Positions 39,888-51,660 of a DNA stretch of 64,000 nucleotides are shown here, piece after piece. The translations under genes were made by a program, and so were the position numbers. Location of the stretch: positions 24,000,850-24,064,849 of the forward strand of contig OZ038321.1 in assembly GCA_964035795.1 (NCBI GenBank). The letters are read 5' to 3'. The notes beneath the pieces are model-generated. The model searched no databases, was not told the DNA's origin, and saw only the letters and a program-made list of their open reading frames with translations. Position 1 is the stretch's first letter; every line of letters begins with the position of its first letter. The DNA comes from Pterobdella sp. o SKG-2022. Taxonomy: Eukaryota; Annelida; Clitellata; Hirudinida; Piscicolidae.

Positions 39888-40174
39888 TTTCAACTGCGTT
39901 AAATGTTCAAATAGAAAGTAAAACGAAGAAATACGATATTAAATTGTTTGTTATGATACAAATAAAAACCTCGAAAAAGTACCTGAAATGAATATTCAAA
40001 ATAATTTTTTTACAAAAATTTTAATTCAACAAATTTGTAAAAAATGAAATTTTTTCTTTTCATAATTAAAAGCTTGATTTTAAAAAATCTATCTCTGGAC
40101 ATGTTCAGACATATCCAAAATAATGAGATTCATGGAAAGAATACCGTAAATGGAAGCTATTCTTAATACTAAAA
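39888..40174. promoter_or_regulatory. Shared intergenic region of two divergent genes
   Basis: Only 287 bp separate the start codons of CIR1 (minus) and the coiled-coil gene (plus), so both transcription starts and a probable bidirectional promoter must lie here. No clear TATA box or CpG island is visible in this AT-rich stretch. Confidence 0.6.
40097..40116 (+). promoter_or_regulatory. p53-family-like response element
   Basis: GGACATGTTC fits the p53 half-site RRRCWWGYYY exactly. The adjoining AGACATATCC fits all but one position, with no spacer. It sits 59 bp before the ATG of the coiled-coil gene. It may be a chance match. Confidence 0.3.
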
Positions 40175-42490
40175 ATGCCTAAAAACCCAGAAAACTTTGA
40201 GAATACTAAAGATTACATTAACCTTTTTAATTTCAACGATGACAGGTTTGTTTGATGTATATTTCTATGTGTCATTTATGAGTTTCATGATTTAAGGTTC
40301 AAAAACGCAAAACATGTTTTGACCAGCCCTCGGTCACTCAAAGCCTGCTCTGTTTTAGGCATCAAGGTTGGAACGTGGATACTCAATTATTGGGTTTTCA
40401 ACTTATTATTCACTCAAAATTATTTATTATAATTTATCAATTTCGAGTTTTTAATAAAATTGTATAAAATAGTTATTCTATTTTTTATTAGTTTTTGAAA
40501 AATTATAACTTTAATTCATTGCTTATCTAAAAATTATTTTTATTATTACCATACTTCATGCATAGATTATTTCTCGCGTCGATTTTATTTGGATTGGTCG
40601 TAATATTTATCAGTGTTTTCTTCTGTATTTATATTATTTAATCTGTATATATTTTTTCACAAAAGCCCAAAGACCTTCTGAAAGTGACTTATGAAGAATT
40701 TTTGAAGAAGTATGATGTTGTAGACAAGTCTTTCTCGAGCTTCAAGTGCTACCAACAAGAGCGTATATGTATGCTTTTGATTCAATCAAAACTAATTAAT
40801 TTTTATTCAAATAAAATTGTGAGAATTTTGTGTTTTCAAGCAGTTTTAATCGTAAATGTTAAGGTTCTTCACCGCATCGAGTTATTTTTACGAAACCTTC
40901 GCTTATAAACCTCTTTGTTGTTGATGTTTTCAATTTTGTTATGGTTGTTATAGGCGTTGTTGTTGTAACACTTGTTTTTTTTTATGTTGTTAATACATTA
41001 AATTTGAGGCTAATTGATATTCAATTTTATAGTGAAGTTAAAGGAATGTATCGAAACAAGAGAAACATTAAAAAACACAGAAGATGGTAAATTATTAATG
41101 TTGATAAATTTTATTTAAAGTTTCATTAGAGATTTTTCAACACATTTTTCATATTTTTAAAGACATCGACTACAAAACAACTTCTGCCAAAAACTGGAAC
41201 AAAGTAAGAGTACCACAAGAAGAGAAAGATTATGAAACAAATACGAGGCAATTTTTTTTCAACAAAAAATTTCTTTAATTGAATTAATTAATTCAAAATG
41301 CATGAAATATATTAGTATTATTTTATGAATAAAAAAACAATATTAAAAACCTTGTTTTACTAAAAAAATTTAAAGTAACAATCACTAGGAAAGTTTGATA
41401 AATGAAAATGATTTAATAGTACTTAATTAAAAGCTAATCAACATGTTAGGCTATGCAAAGGAATGGATGCTTTCATAAAAGAGCAACGTCAACAACGAAA
41501 CAACTTGAGACTGACCAAGGAGTTTGAAGACTGGAAAAATGATTTTTCTCTTTACAAAGAACTGGTGAATTTAAAAATTTTCTAACAACTATTTTTTAAA
41601 TGATAATTGAATAGTTTGAATTTATAAAATCTTTTTATAAAAAACTTAGAAAATGTTAATGGATTATTTTATATAATAAATATAAATAGAACATAAACAT
41701 GAAAAAAAAGTCCGATTTTTTCTGCCTAGCAAATGGGTAAGAGTGAGATACTATCGAGACAGTTCTTGAAACGAAAGAAAGATAAGACCTCTCAAGAGAG
41801 GTTCTCGAGGTTTTTGAGACAACAGCTTGCCATGGAGGAGTGAGATTTGTTTCAATGCTTCAAGTTAAAATATTGATGTGTTCATTGAATCGAAAAAAAT
41901 TTATTTTCAAAAAAAGAAAAGTTAGTAGTTTTTTATTCCAGTTTTGCGGAATATGAAAATTGAATATAAAATTGTTTTATTGTAATGCCATGAAAAATTT
42001 ATTTAATTGTTTGTTTTGAACTGTTAGGATTCAAGAACAATTGAAAGCACAACGTGACAATACATTAAGTTCCATAAAAGAAAAAGAAGATAGAATCGAG
42101 AGTTTAAAAAAGGAGAAAAAAAAACAAATTTTAGAGGTGAAACTAAATCTTTAATTTCAAATCTTGAATGCTTTTCAAACATTTTCTATGGAAACATTCA
42201 ATCAAATCAAATCCTCAATGTAAATGTGCTAACATTAATTTTGATGATACTTTCCGTTTTTGTCTAATCAATCTTAAATACACATATACAAATAAAACTT
42301 TTTGATCAAATAAATTTTTTTCTTCAAGTCACGAAAACTTCTGGAAAAGTCCAGATTAAGCCGAGAAGCTTCAAACAAACAGAATAATTTTGTATCGAAA
42401 GACCAGCAAACACTGCTAGAAACCAAAGTGATATACAGAAATAACATTAGCCATAACACTGCCTGTCGCTGTTGCATCTCTGCCTGCTAA
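40175..42490 (+). CDS. Coiled-coil protein, CCDC177-like (complete, nine exons)
   Basis: Exons are 40175-40245, 40297-40366, 40666-40762, 41033-41086, 41163-41247, 41450-41564, 41730-41839, 42028-42136 and 42329-42490: 873 nt, 290 aa. All phases agree (2,0,1,1,2,0,2,0). The start MPKNPENF is the first ATG. Exon 2 encodes LTSPRSLKACSVLGIKP and exon 3 continues with KDLLKVTYEEFLKKYD. This SPRSLEAC..LG(I/V)KP..LL block is one I associate with CCDC177 and related coiled-coil proteins. The rest is highly charged alpha-helix (FIKEQRQQRNNLRLTKEFEDW, in part, and IKEKEDRIESLKKEKKK), likely a coiled coil. The tail has a Cys cluster (CRCCISAC). All donors are GT except 41248, where only a GC donor fits the phase. 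The protein is shorter than human CCDC177. Its function is unknown; a cytoskeletal or ciliary role is only a guess. Confidence 0.85.
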
Positions 42491-42795
42491 CACAGATGTG
42501 ATATCTATAATTGGTTTTGACTTTCTTACTGTGATAGTTTTGCGGTTTCAATTGAAACATTGAACGATAATTGATGATTTTAATTTACTGAAAACTTGCG
42601 GTATCATTTTACTTAGGTTCAATCTTTTTATGAGTTTTTGGAGTGTTCCAGGTCTGGGATCAACTTTTTTATAACTTTCTGTGCAGCATTGCCTTTTCGA
42701 TTTCTAGAAATACTTTTCACAAAGACCAAGAACGATCAAAACATATTTTAAGAATTACTTTTTATTGAATGCCATTCACTGACATTTTTTATTTC
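42491..42795. other. 3' flank of the coiled-coil gene
   Basis: This probably holds its 3' UTR. No AATAAA was clearly seen before the SINE at 42796. Confidence 0.4.
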
Positions 42796-42987
42796 GTCGG
42801 CCCCTATAGCTCAATGGTTGAGGATTAGACTAATAAGCTAAAGTTACCGGGTTCAATCCCGCGTGGGCCGACAATTAGCACCTGTTCCACAGTGTGTTTT
42901 CGTTACATTAAATTTGTAGCAAGCGCTTTGATCTATAAGGAAAAAAGCTTTATAAATACCGCATTACATTACATTCCGCATTACATT
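42796..42987 (+). mobile_element. tRNA-Ile-derived SINE, best copy
   Basis: The 77-nt head (42796-42872) folds as a tRNA. The acceptor stem GTCGGCC/GGCCGAC is perfect, the A box is TAGCTCAATGG and the B box GGGTTCAATCCC. The anticodon loop CTAATAA has anticodon AAT, as in tRNA-Ile. The anticodon stem has one mismatch. The unique body that follows (AATTAGCACCTG, CAGTGTGTTTTCG, GTAGCAAGCGC, TTTATAAATACC) and its ATTACATT-repeat tail recur in two other copies in this window. That marks it as a SINE rather than a working tRNA gene. Confidence 0.85.
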
Positions 42988-43127
42988 CAAAAAATTTATC
43001 GTAATATTTTTTTTATTTTTAAGCGGTTTATTAATGCAATTTTATTGTTTTTGACGTCTGAATTTACTTTTAAAAAAATTTAATATTTTATTTGGTGCAT
43101 ACGGGTATGTATGTAAATTTTGATTAA

Positions 43128-44262
43128 TCAAATCAAATCAATCCAATCAAATCAATCCAATCAAATCAATCCAATCAAATCAATCCAATCAAATCAATCC
43201 AATCAAATCAATCCAATCAAATCAATCCAATCAAATCAATCCAATCAAATCAATCCAATCAAATCAATCCAATCAAATCAATCCAATCAAATCAATCCAA
43301 TCAAATCAATCCAATCAAATCAATCCAATCAAATCAATCCAATCAAATCAATCCAATCAAATCAATCCAATCAAATCAATCCAATCAAATCAATCCAATC
43401 AAATCAATCCAATCAAATCAATCCAATCAAATCAATCCAATCAAATCAATCCAATCAAATCAATCCAATCAAATCAATCCAATCAAATCAATCCAATCAA
43501 AACAATTCAATCAAATCAATCAATCAATCAAATCAATCAAATCAAATCAAATCAAATCAATCAAATCAAATCAAATCAATCAAATCAAATCAAATCAATC
43601 AAATCAAATCAATCAAATCAAATCAATCAAATCAAATCAATCAAATCAATCAAATCAAATCAATCAAATCAAATCAATCCAATCAAACCAATCCAATCAA
43701 ATCAATTCTATCAAATCAATCCAATCAAATCAATCCAATCAAATCAATCCAATCAAATCAATCCAATCAAAACAATTCAATTAAATCAATCAATCAATCA
43801 AATCAATCAAATCAATCAAATCAAATCAAATCAATCAAATCAAATCAAATCAATCAAATCAAATCAAATCAATCAAATCAAATCAAATCAATCAAATCAA
43901 ATCAAATCAATCAAATCAATCAAATCAAATCAATCAAATCAAATCAATCAAATCAAATCAATCAAATCAAATCAATCAAATCAAATCAATCAAATCAAAT
44001 CAATCAAATCAAATCAATCAAATCAAATCAATCAAATCAAATCAATCAAATCAAATCAATCAAATCAAATCAATCAAATCAATCCAATCAAACCATACCA
44101 ATCAAATCAATTCTATCAAATCAATCCAATCAAATCAATCCAATCAAATCAATCCAATCAAATCAATCCAATCAAATCAATCCAATCAAATCAATCCAAT
44201 CAAATCAATCCAATCAAATCAATCCAATCAAATCAATCCAATCAAATCAATCCAATCAAATA
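43128..44262. repeat. G-free 14-bp satellite with higher-order structure
   Basis: About 1.13 kb made of CCAATCAAATCAAT (14 bp) and, in two inner blocks, of TCAA/TCAAA units. The plus strand contains essentially no G. The 14-mer blocks occupy about 43135-43500, 43675-43765 and 44095-44262. Marker variants recur: AATCAAAACAATTCAAT near 43495 and 43765, and AATCAATTCTATCAAATC near 43700 and 44105. This shows duplication of larger segments. It creates a 381-codon frame (NPIKSIQSNQSNQI repeats) only because CCAATCAAAT-type units lack stops in all plus-strand frames. Confidence 0.95.
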
Positions 44263-45289
44263 TAATGGCCAAACACCATCGCAAATAAATTCCTTTACAT
44301 TTAAGTGTAGTTTCTTTACGATACTTCATGAAATTTTAACATTGCTTCTGATTTTGAAGCCATCTTTAAGACTCGATCAACTGAATGACGTAGAATAGCC
44401 TGAATCAACTAATGAGTGTAACACAAAGTATTTAATAATTTTCTCATACTTTCCGTAAGCAAACTTACATCAGCACTCAAAAATGTCAGTTAGTCTTCGA
44501 AAGGTTTATGAATTAAGCTAGTAAACACTTTGTTTTTACAATCAAGTTTTTATTGGCACACTGTTCAATTTAAAATTTTATTAAATTTGAAAACAGTTTT
44601 AGAAAATTTAAAACAATTTTTTTATATGAATAAACAAGTTTTCAAAAGGCAACGCCAGTACAAACCCTCAAAAAAGTGAGATTGACTAAACGGAAATTTT
44701 CTAGATATCTTGCTTAAATTTTTCATTATAAGTGAAGATTATTTAGGAAAATGAGTGAGAATTAATTAAAATTGATGAATTATTAATTTAGAAGGATCAA
44801 AAATTGCTATCACTTTTCAGTGAACTAAGGCACACAGTCTAACTCTTTTTGTTCAAGATGCATAATAAATTATACATTTCTTTGGGGAAAACTTTTCACT
44901 CGGTTCATAAAAATTTTCCTTCAAATGACGATTATTTTAGAACTAAGCGTCGTAATATATTGTTTTTCAGCAAATTTTCATTTCCCAATAAACAAGACGA
45001 AGTTTAGCTTCAAAAATACTTTTTAAATACTTTTTAACAGGTTTTTTAATTGGCCGTTTTTGATGAATGTTTCTTTGAATAAAGTTGAAGAGCAAAAATG
45101 TTTGGTTCTCAAAATAAAAAAAATGTGGTTAGTTGATATTTTGAAATATTAATGAATCTTAGAAATCTAATTATTATGCAAATTTACAATGACCAAAAGG
45201 GTGTGAATGAGATTTTCAGTTTACTGAGCAAATACACCTTCAAAAGACTTCACAAAGATGTAACCACGATTTTCAACTTTATATAATTC
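44263..45289. other. AT-rich stretch, nothing recognised
   Basis: No coding, RNA or repeat feature was seen between the satellite and the SINE. Confidence 0.4.
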
Positions 45290-45412
45290 AATGTAATACA
45301 GTAGTATGAAGCGCTTTTTCAAGGTCGAAGCGCTTACTACAAATATATTTTAGCCAAATTAGTGTGGAATAAGTGCTAATTGTCGGCCCACGCGGGATCG
45401 AACCTAGTAACT
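45290..45412 (-). mobile_element. tRNA-derived SINE, 5'-truncated copy
   Basis: On the minus strand it begins within the T arm (AAAGTTACTAGGTTCGATCCC), keeps GCGTGGGCCGACAATTAGCAC and the body, and ends in GTATTACATT. The 5' half of the tRNA head is missing, as expected for truncated retroposition. Confidence 0.8.
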
Positions 45413-47559
45413 TTCTTTACGAAAACTTCTGCACTCCTATATAGAAGAGGTTGGCAAAGCTGTCGTATGGGATATTATTTTTTTTGGCTGGTATTTTGAA
45501 TTTTCTTTCAGTTTGGGCAAGTAATAAATATATGGATAAATTTTTGTAACTTTTTATCACGTTTTAACGCAGACAGGCTTAAAAATGAGAAAAAATTACT
45601 GAGCACTATGATTATTCATGAAATTTTTTCACACAAATGAATCACACCATCAAGTTTTTTATGATATAAGTTTCAGTATTTTATCTAGATTCACAAAAAC
45701 TATTATAATAACGATAAAAGATTTTTAAATAACAGGAAACAACATCATATTCAAAATTAAATAAAAACGTAACAAAGACAAAAAAAATTGAAAAGATTGA
45801 AAAAAAAAATCCTTATAAAAAACTCATCATAATACTTTGTGTATGAAACATCCGGTATTTAATGTAAACGAAAAAAATATTTCCTAAAGGAAAAGTTCAC
45901 ATTGATAGCAACTTATGCCTTGTGTGGATTATTAAACTTTGTTTGTTTGGAAATCATCTTAGCATCTTTTGTTCCAATGGTCCCTTAAAGGAAAACAGGC
46001 ATTCCCAAACTGGCAGTAAGGTGTATGTTTTTGGGAAATTTTGTGTGTTTTGTCACAGATTGTATTGTAGGTAACTACTGTTATTTTATAAGACCTCAAT
46101 TTAAATCAAAACTAAATTTTGTATCTCTTCATATATCTATAACTTATTTATTTCAGAGTTCTTTTATGGGAAAAAATTATTTTGAAAGTTAAAAATGTAT
46201 TCTTAATGTATTTTACGAGGTTAACAACTTGATTTTAATTTCAACCGACATCCCCCTTCCGTAGGAAATAGTTGTTTTTTTCTATTTTGAGACCTAGAAC
46301 TAATTTGAAACTAGCTTCAAAATTTTTCAATAAAAACTTTTTAAAAGATTTTTGTGAAGTAACATAGCAATTGACACTCGTCTCGTTCCCAGTCTCGTTT
46401 CCAGGTTATTAACAAAAAAATTCCCAGTCTCACGTATATAAATATTTTGAAATTAATGGATACTTATCAGGTAAGAAAAGTTTCAAAAATTCAAAGTATT
46501 TTGAGTTGAAAAAAATTTAAACAAGTTAGTTAATTTGAAGTATTTCTCTTTTATGAACGTTCTTTTCGTTGGGATAATCAATTTGGAGTTTGAAAAGCTT
46601 GTAGATAAATTGTAAAGTTCACTAAACACACAGACTTGTTCTAATATTGGAAAATAACAAAAGTAAAAAAGTGTTTTCAAAAAAAAAATCAGTTAAAACT
46701 TCCCTTTATGGAAAAACTAAAAAAAATATTTTTTCCGAGAAGTAATACAAAAGGTAAAAAGATAAAGACCTAACTTTCAAATCAAAATGAAATTTTGACA
46801 AGTTTGTAGACTTGAAATTCAATTCTTGAATAATTTTTGATGCTTTAAAAGCCTTGCAAAATACACTTCCCGATTTTTTTGAATTTTCGTTTTTTATTCG
46901 AAGCGAGTTTTTTGTCATAGGGAAAAACAAAACGTAAATTAATTTATTTCAAAAATTTTTATCTATATAAAAAATCAAATGAATATTATATATAATCGAA
47001 AAAGTTTGACTCCTATTGATTAAGATTGATTCTTTAATTCCATTTGGAAAACTTGAACTCATTTATAGTATAGACATCTAGAGTAAAAATGTTTCTATAG
47101 AATTTTTATTTTGTTATTTGAAATTTTTAGTTTTTTCAAAACATTTTTTCCCAAAGTATTGTAATTTTATTATTAAAATTAAATTTAAAAAAAATTTTTG
47201 ACTTTTTGACTTTTAAATTGAAATTTATATTTTTTTGAGATTTTTAAAATCAACAGAATGGCTCAGTATGAATGAAAGCTCCGAATTGTTCTCTAAAGTC
47301 TAGTGAGTCATTAATAATTTTTTTTCTATTGAGTGTTGATAAATACTTTCAAATTAAGTAATCATATTTTTTTTGTAAAATAGTTGATGTGTTATTTTAT
47401 ACAATTTCAATACAAGATGTAAACGTTTTATTTCAATTCAAATTTTTCATGACATAAATGAATTTCGATGATTATACCAAAGTTTTCTAAGAAAAACTCA
47501 CAGCTCATCTTTATTTTCTTTCTTCTACATTTAATCATTTCATAATTTTTTTTAACAAG
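45413..47559. other. AT-rich stretch, nothing recognised
   Basis: Short minus-strand frames at 46483-46930 are Phe/Lys/Ser-rich with no domain. Confidence 0.4.
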
Positions 47560-49300
47560 AAAACTTGCCTTTATTCAACAATAAGTTTGAAAAAAACTAT
47601 CAACAAAAGTATTGTTTTAACAAAATATGAAGTGCAGATTTCAATTCTTGTAGAAACTGTGTCAATCTTTAGGCAATATTCACTAAAACTGATTCCCACC
47701 TTCATGGTTGCGTCTTCATGTGCCTTGGCAGTTTTGCAGGACATGCTAAGGCTCAGGAAGTTATCTCTGACAATCGCAATCGACAAGCGTTGAAAAAGCC
47801 AACTTGTCTCCAGATTGACAGAGGTACGCTCTTTCATTTTGTTGCCCAGTTCTAATAAGAAACTTTTAGTGACTGGGCCAAAAACCCCAAAAGTCTCAAC
47901 CGCTACAGGAGTGAACAAATAACGGGGCTGAAGAAATGCTTATTTGCTGATTTTCGAAATCTCCGCATTACGAGTAGAAGAGCCTGGAGAGACTGCCGAA
48001 TTGAGAGATGGGGATGCAGAAAACGTGTCCGTACAGGTGACATCCCAAGTCAAAGACTTTCCTTTTTTATACGGAAAAACAGTGCGCCGTCGGGTCTTTT
48101 ACTAGCGTCAAAGTCGAGACCGGAAGGCTCAAGGATTGAATTGAAGCCAGCGACGTTTTAAGCTTGAAACACAATGTCGTTTAAAGCACAATGACGAGGA
48201 TAACGACCTCCGCTTTTAACACATGAAAGAGGATGCAGCCCAAACTTATTAACCTTCTCTCCACAGCGACAAGTGAAATTTTGACACACGTTAGAGTCAG
48301 TACGGAGAGCCACAACGTAACGGAGACAATCGTTTGAAAGCAGGTTGCCTAAAGATAAAGCACCAGTGTGGGGTCGAAAAACCGCAAGAAAACAAGCTGG
48401 TCGAGGGACGTTTTTAAGTTTTCAGAAACTATTTTACAATTTATTTGATCCCACTGAAGTTGCGAAGATTTGGTTTCAGATGAAACAAAGTTACGTTTAT
48501 TCCAGGATTGCACACAAACCGCCAAAGAATTGTCAAAAAGAAATTCGGAAAAGTTTGAAAGAATGTTTTTGACTCAACCTTTGGTAGCGTGCATAGAGGC
48601 CAAATATGCAACCTTGGAAATATCAGAAACTGACCGTAAAACTAAACCTCCAAAACGAATAGGCAATGTAGCAATGTGCCAGCCTGTGTCATCAAAGTGG
48701 ACATTACATACATCAACGGAAAACTTACGAAGTATACCGTCAATTTTGCCCAATTCATCGGGTGACTCATGAAAAGGCGCAGAACGTAATATGTATAAAA
48801 GTTTAGGTATGGAAAAACAATTACGTAATAGAAAGAGAGCCAGATGAGAATCGATTAGAAATAGACGTGAGGACATTTGTGAAAGAATAGACCGCGAAAG
48901 AGTATTCTTAATACCAGATTCAAGTATCGGTGAGCCTAAAATCTGCAAATTGGCAGGGTGGGTGATACAAACACCGGGTAACACGCCATTGATGCATCTA
49001 ATTCGAACTCATCAGGAGTACCACCTATGTTGATGATCTCCGATTTGTCGAGGTTGATGGAAAGACCAATACGTGACAAGGCAGGAATAATGAAGTCGAG
49101 ATTTTTTCTGACACAGTCGAAAAAGCTCTCCAGATTGGCGTCATCAAGGTACCATATGTTCAACGGTGTAGACACGTTTCTGGCAACTTCGTCTGTAAAG
49201 ATTTCTAAAGGACCGAGAAGTGACACGATGAGTGGAAAGATGAGGCCGTAAGAGGTTAAGACAACAATATGAAAGAAAATGATCAAATTCAAAAACCTCG
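47560..49300 (-). mobile_element. Non-LTR retrotransposon remnant with RT, CCHC and restriction-like endonuclease motifs
   Basis: Read on the minus strand from 49.3 kb down. The RT palm contains LNIWYLDDAN (about 49137-49158; YLDD is the catalytic YxDD box) and IIPALSRIGLSINLDKSE. A thumb-like region follows with LPIRFGGLVLRS. Next come CRCGEKVNKFGLHPLSC (48221-48270, a CCHC knuckle), SGGRYPRHCALND, EPSGLDFDASKRPDG (RPD about 48086-48098) and LTWDVTCTDT (about 48037-48050). The end reads PVAVETFGVFGP and FQRLSIAI. The CCHC, RH, RPD and D series suits the PD-(D/E)XK endonuclease of R2/CRE/NeSL-type elements, which cut target DNA and prime reverse transcription. Frameshifts (for example near 48060) and stops make it inactive. 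No 5' part or target-site duplication was seen. The clade is not assigned. Confidence 0.75.
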
Positions 49301-49459
49301 CTAGCAGAGTGAAATGAGATGAGAGAGAGAGAGAGAAACCGGTGTAATAACAAGGTCCAGAGTGTTGCCAAGCCTGTGAGTTGGAAAGTTCATATGCTAC
49401 ACCAAACCATGTTTTCGCAGAAGAATATTAAGCGGCAGTTAGGGGTATTAAAACCTCTT

Positions 49460-50345
49460 ATCTTGATCCTTAACCCAGTCTCACTAAGATTTTTGAATGC
49501 ATCACCGAACTTTTCCAAAAATCACCTCATGTTGAATCCCACCAAAAGCGAGGTGATGTTTATAGGCAGTCCTATGCTTCTTTCCAAATCCAAGCTTCCT
49601 GCCGAAGTCACCTTTGACGCCACTGAGTTTTCAGTATTGTCCAAACTGAAGATACTAGGTGTAACTTTTGATCCTAGCCTCTACTTCACACACTTTGCCT
49701 CTCAGCTTATAGAAGCGTCCAACTTTCATCTCCACGCGATCAAGCAAATACTCAAATTCCTTCCTTTTAACACCGCCGTTGCTTTGACTATCTTTTTAGT
49801 TCTTTCCAGGCTTGACTATTGGAACTCTCTTTTTGTGGACTTCCGAACTGTCTCATTTCTAAGTTGCAATCTCTTCAAAATCGCGCTGCCAAAATTGTTC
49901 TTCAAGTCGGCTACTATTCTTCATCTCGTGCTTGCCTCGATCGCCTTCATTGGTTGCCGGTCGCACAAAGAACCCATTTCAATTTACTGTGGCTCACCGT
50001 TAATATTTTATATTTCAATCAGCCGGCTTACTTATAAAAGCTTCTTTCTATCAAACAAACTCATGAGTCTCTCAGGTCCTCGAACTCTGGCTTATGACTG
50101 CATCAGCCTATCTCTTCTAACTCCTTTTCACATCGCTCTTTTTCGCATATTGCCCCTCATTTATGAAATTCTCTTACACTTGATCTGCCTCTTTCACCTT
50201 CCTTTAAACAGTTTGCAGGTGTTTAAAAACGCATCTTTATAGCAGCATCTCCCGCCGTAGTTCCTTGGACTACACAAGCGCCTCTGCAGCAAACCCAGTT
50301 TGTAAACTGCGTGCTTCACAAATTAATAATAATAATGATAATAAA
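49460..50345 (+). mobile_element. CR1/L2-like LINE, 3' end
   Basis: The plus-strand frame has LNPTKSEVMFIGS, LKILGVTFDPSL, FHLHAIKQILKFLP and VLSRLDYWNSLF. It then shifts frame near 49815 into GLPNCLISKLQSLQNRAAKIV and LDRLHWLPVAQR, and later shifts back (LSGPRTLAYD). This is the order of the RT C-terminal half and tail in CR1/L2-like elements. The short 3' UTR ends in TTAATAATAATAATG repeats, a typical tail. It is 5'-truncated and dead, and abuts the opposite-strand element through a GAGAGAGAG tract at 49320. Confidence 0.88.
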
Positions 50346-51625
50346 AATTTATGAGAAATGAGTGACTATTAAAATATTCTTTAAAATCATGCTGATGGTG
50401 AAAACTCTTACTGCTTATCCCACTTCCTTGGTGAAGAAGATAGACAATAATAGTTTTTAATAAAAGCTTCATATTACATCAATTATTTTTTCAAATATCA
50501 GCGATGAATCGAAAATTCTAGAAATAGTCAAACGCCCCAATTTAGTTTCCAAAATGAGACTTGCTAAATAGGCCGCTACTGTGTTGCAAATCTGAATAAT
50601 CATTCTCATGACCCTTTATTATCAAATATATTATTTCATAAACATAACTCAATATTTTTTAAAATTTACCTAGATTCGTTATCAATCTGTCTATTCAAAT
50701 AATTTCATTTTTATTTTTCATATTCACCTTTTAGGTTCTTACACTTGCTTTTAAGCTGCATCAACCAAAATTGTTTTCAAATTTTCACACCAAAGCTTTC
50801 ATATCTAAAACATCTCATTAATTTTGCATTAAAAACTGTTTTTAAGCTCTTGCAAACTTCTTAAACCCATTTATGACATAGCCTCTTTGATTCAAAACAT
50901 TTCAGAAAAAAACTGAGCGCTTTATAAACAAATTATTTTTGAAAATTGCGCGTTAAGTAAATCATGTGATGATTTTAACTATTATAGCTAATTTTTAAAT
51001 TTTTAACCGATAATTTGAATTAAATCTTAAACTTTATTTTCAATTATTTATCTCATTGATCCAAGCTTTTCATGTTTAATTCTTATAAATATGAATATAT
51101 AATAACCTCAACATCTAATAATGATTTATAATGTTTAAAATTTTTTTTCTTATATTCAATAATAATTTGCTTGATACATAGTTCAAGTGCTTCATTACAA
51201 AAAGAAACAGATGACCCAAATAGAAGATCACGCACGTGGTCCAAGTCCTACAAAATTCATGTCACTATAATCGTTTTCTTAAATTTTCTGTGTTGTTCTG
51301 TAAAGTTAAAATTACTCATTATTGAAAAAATTTGAAACACTAGATTTCAGTTTTTGCTGAAAGTCACATTACTTGACCTGGAATACTGGGTGACCATTAC
51401 GAGCTTGATGTCACATGAGAACAGATAGAGATCGCGGTTTTGAAAATGCTGATTATTTTTTATAAGTTTCATTAAATGAGAATTGAAAAATATTATAGCA
51501 TAATAAAAGCTTGAAATGCAAAAACTATAGTTGCGAAATCATATCTCGTCATAATAAAAAAAATTTTTTTTTCAAAGTTTTTAAAAATTTTTACTAAAGG
51601 CATTTGAAACTTTAAAAAAGTTGTA

Positions 51626-51629
<4 letters not shown>
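50346..51629. other. AT-rich stretch between LINEs
   Basis: No coding or structural feature was recognised on either strand. Confidence 0.4.
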
Positions 51630-51659
<30 letters not shown>

Positions 51660-51660
51660 T
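51625..51660. repeat. (TA)n(TAA)n 3' tail of the APE-RT element
   Basis: TATATATATA followed by eight TAA units at the 3' boundary of the minus-strand LINE. It probably derives from its tail. Confidence 0.8.

Noticed and set aside
42796..42872. Functional tRNA-Ile gene
   Set aside because: The downstream body is shared with two other dispersed copies, the anticodon stem has a mismatch, and the unit ends with a SINE tail.
43120..44265. 381-codon open frame of Asn/Gln/Ile/Lys/Ser repeats
   Set aside because: It is a satellite. The repeat units lack stops in all three plus-strand frames, so the frame carries no evidence of coding.
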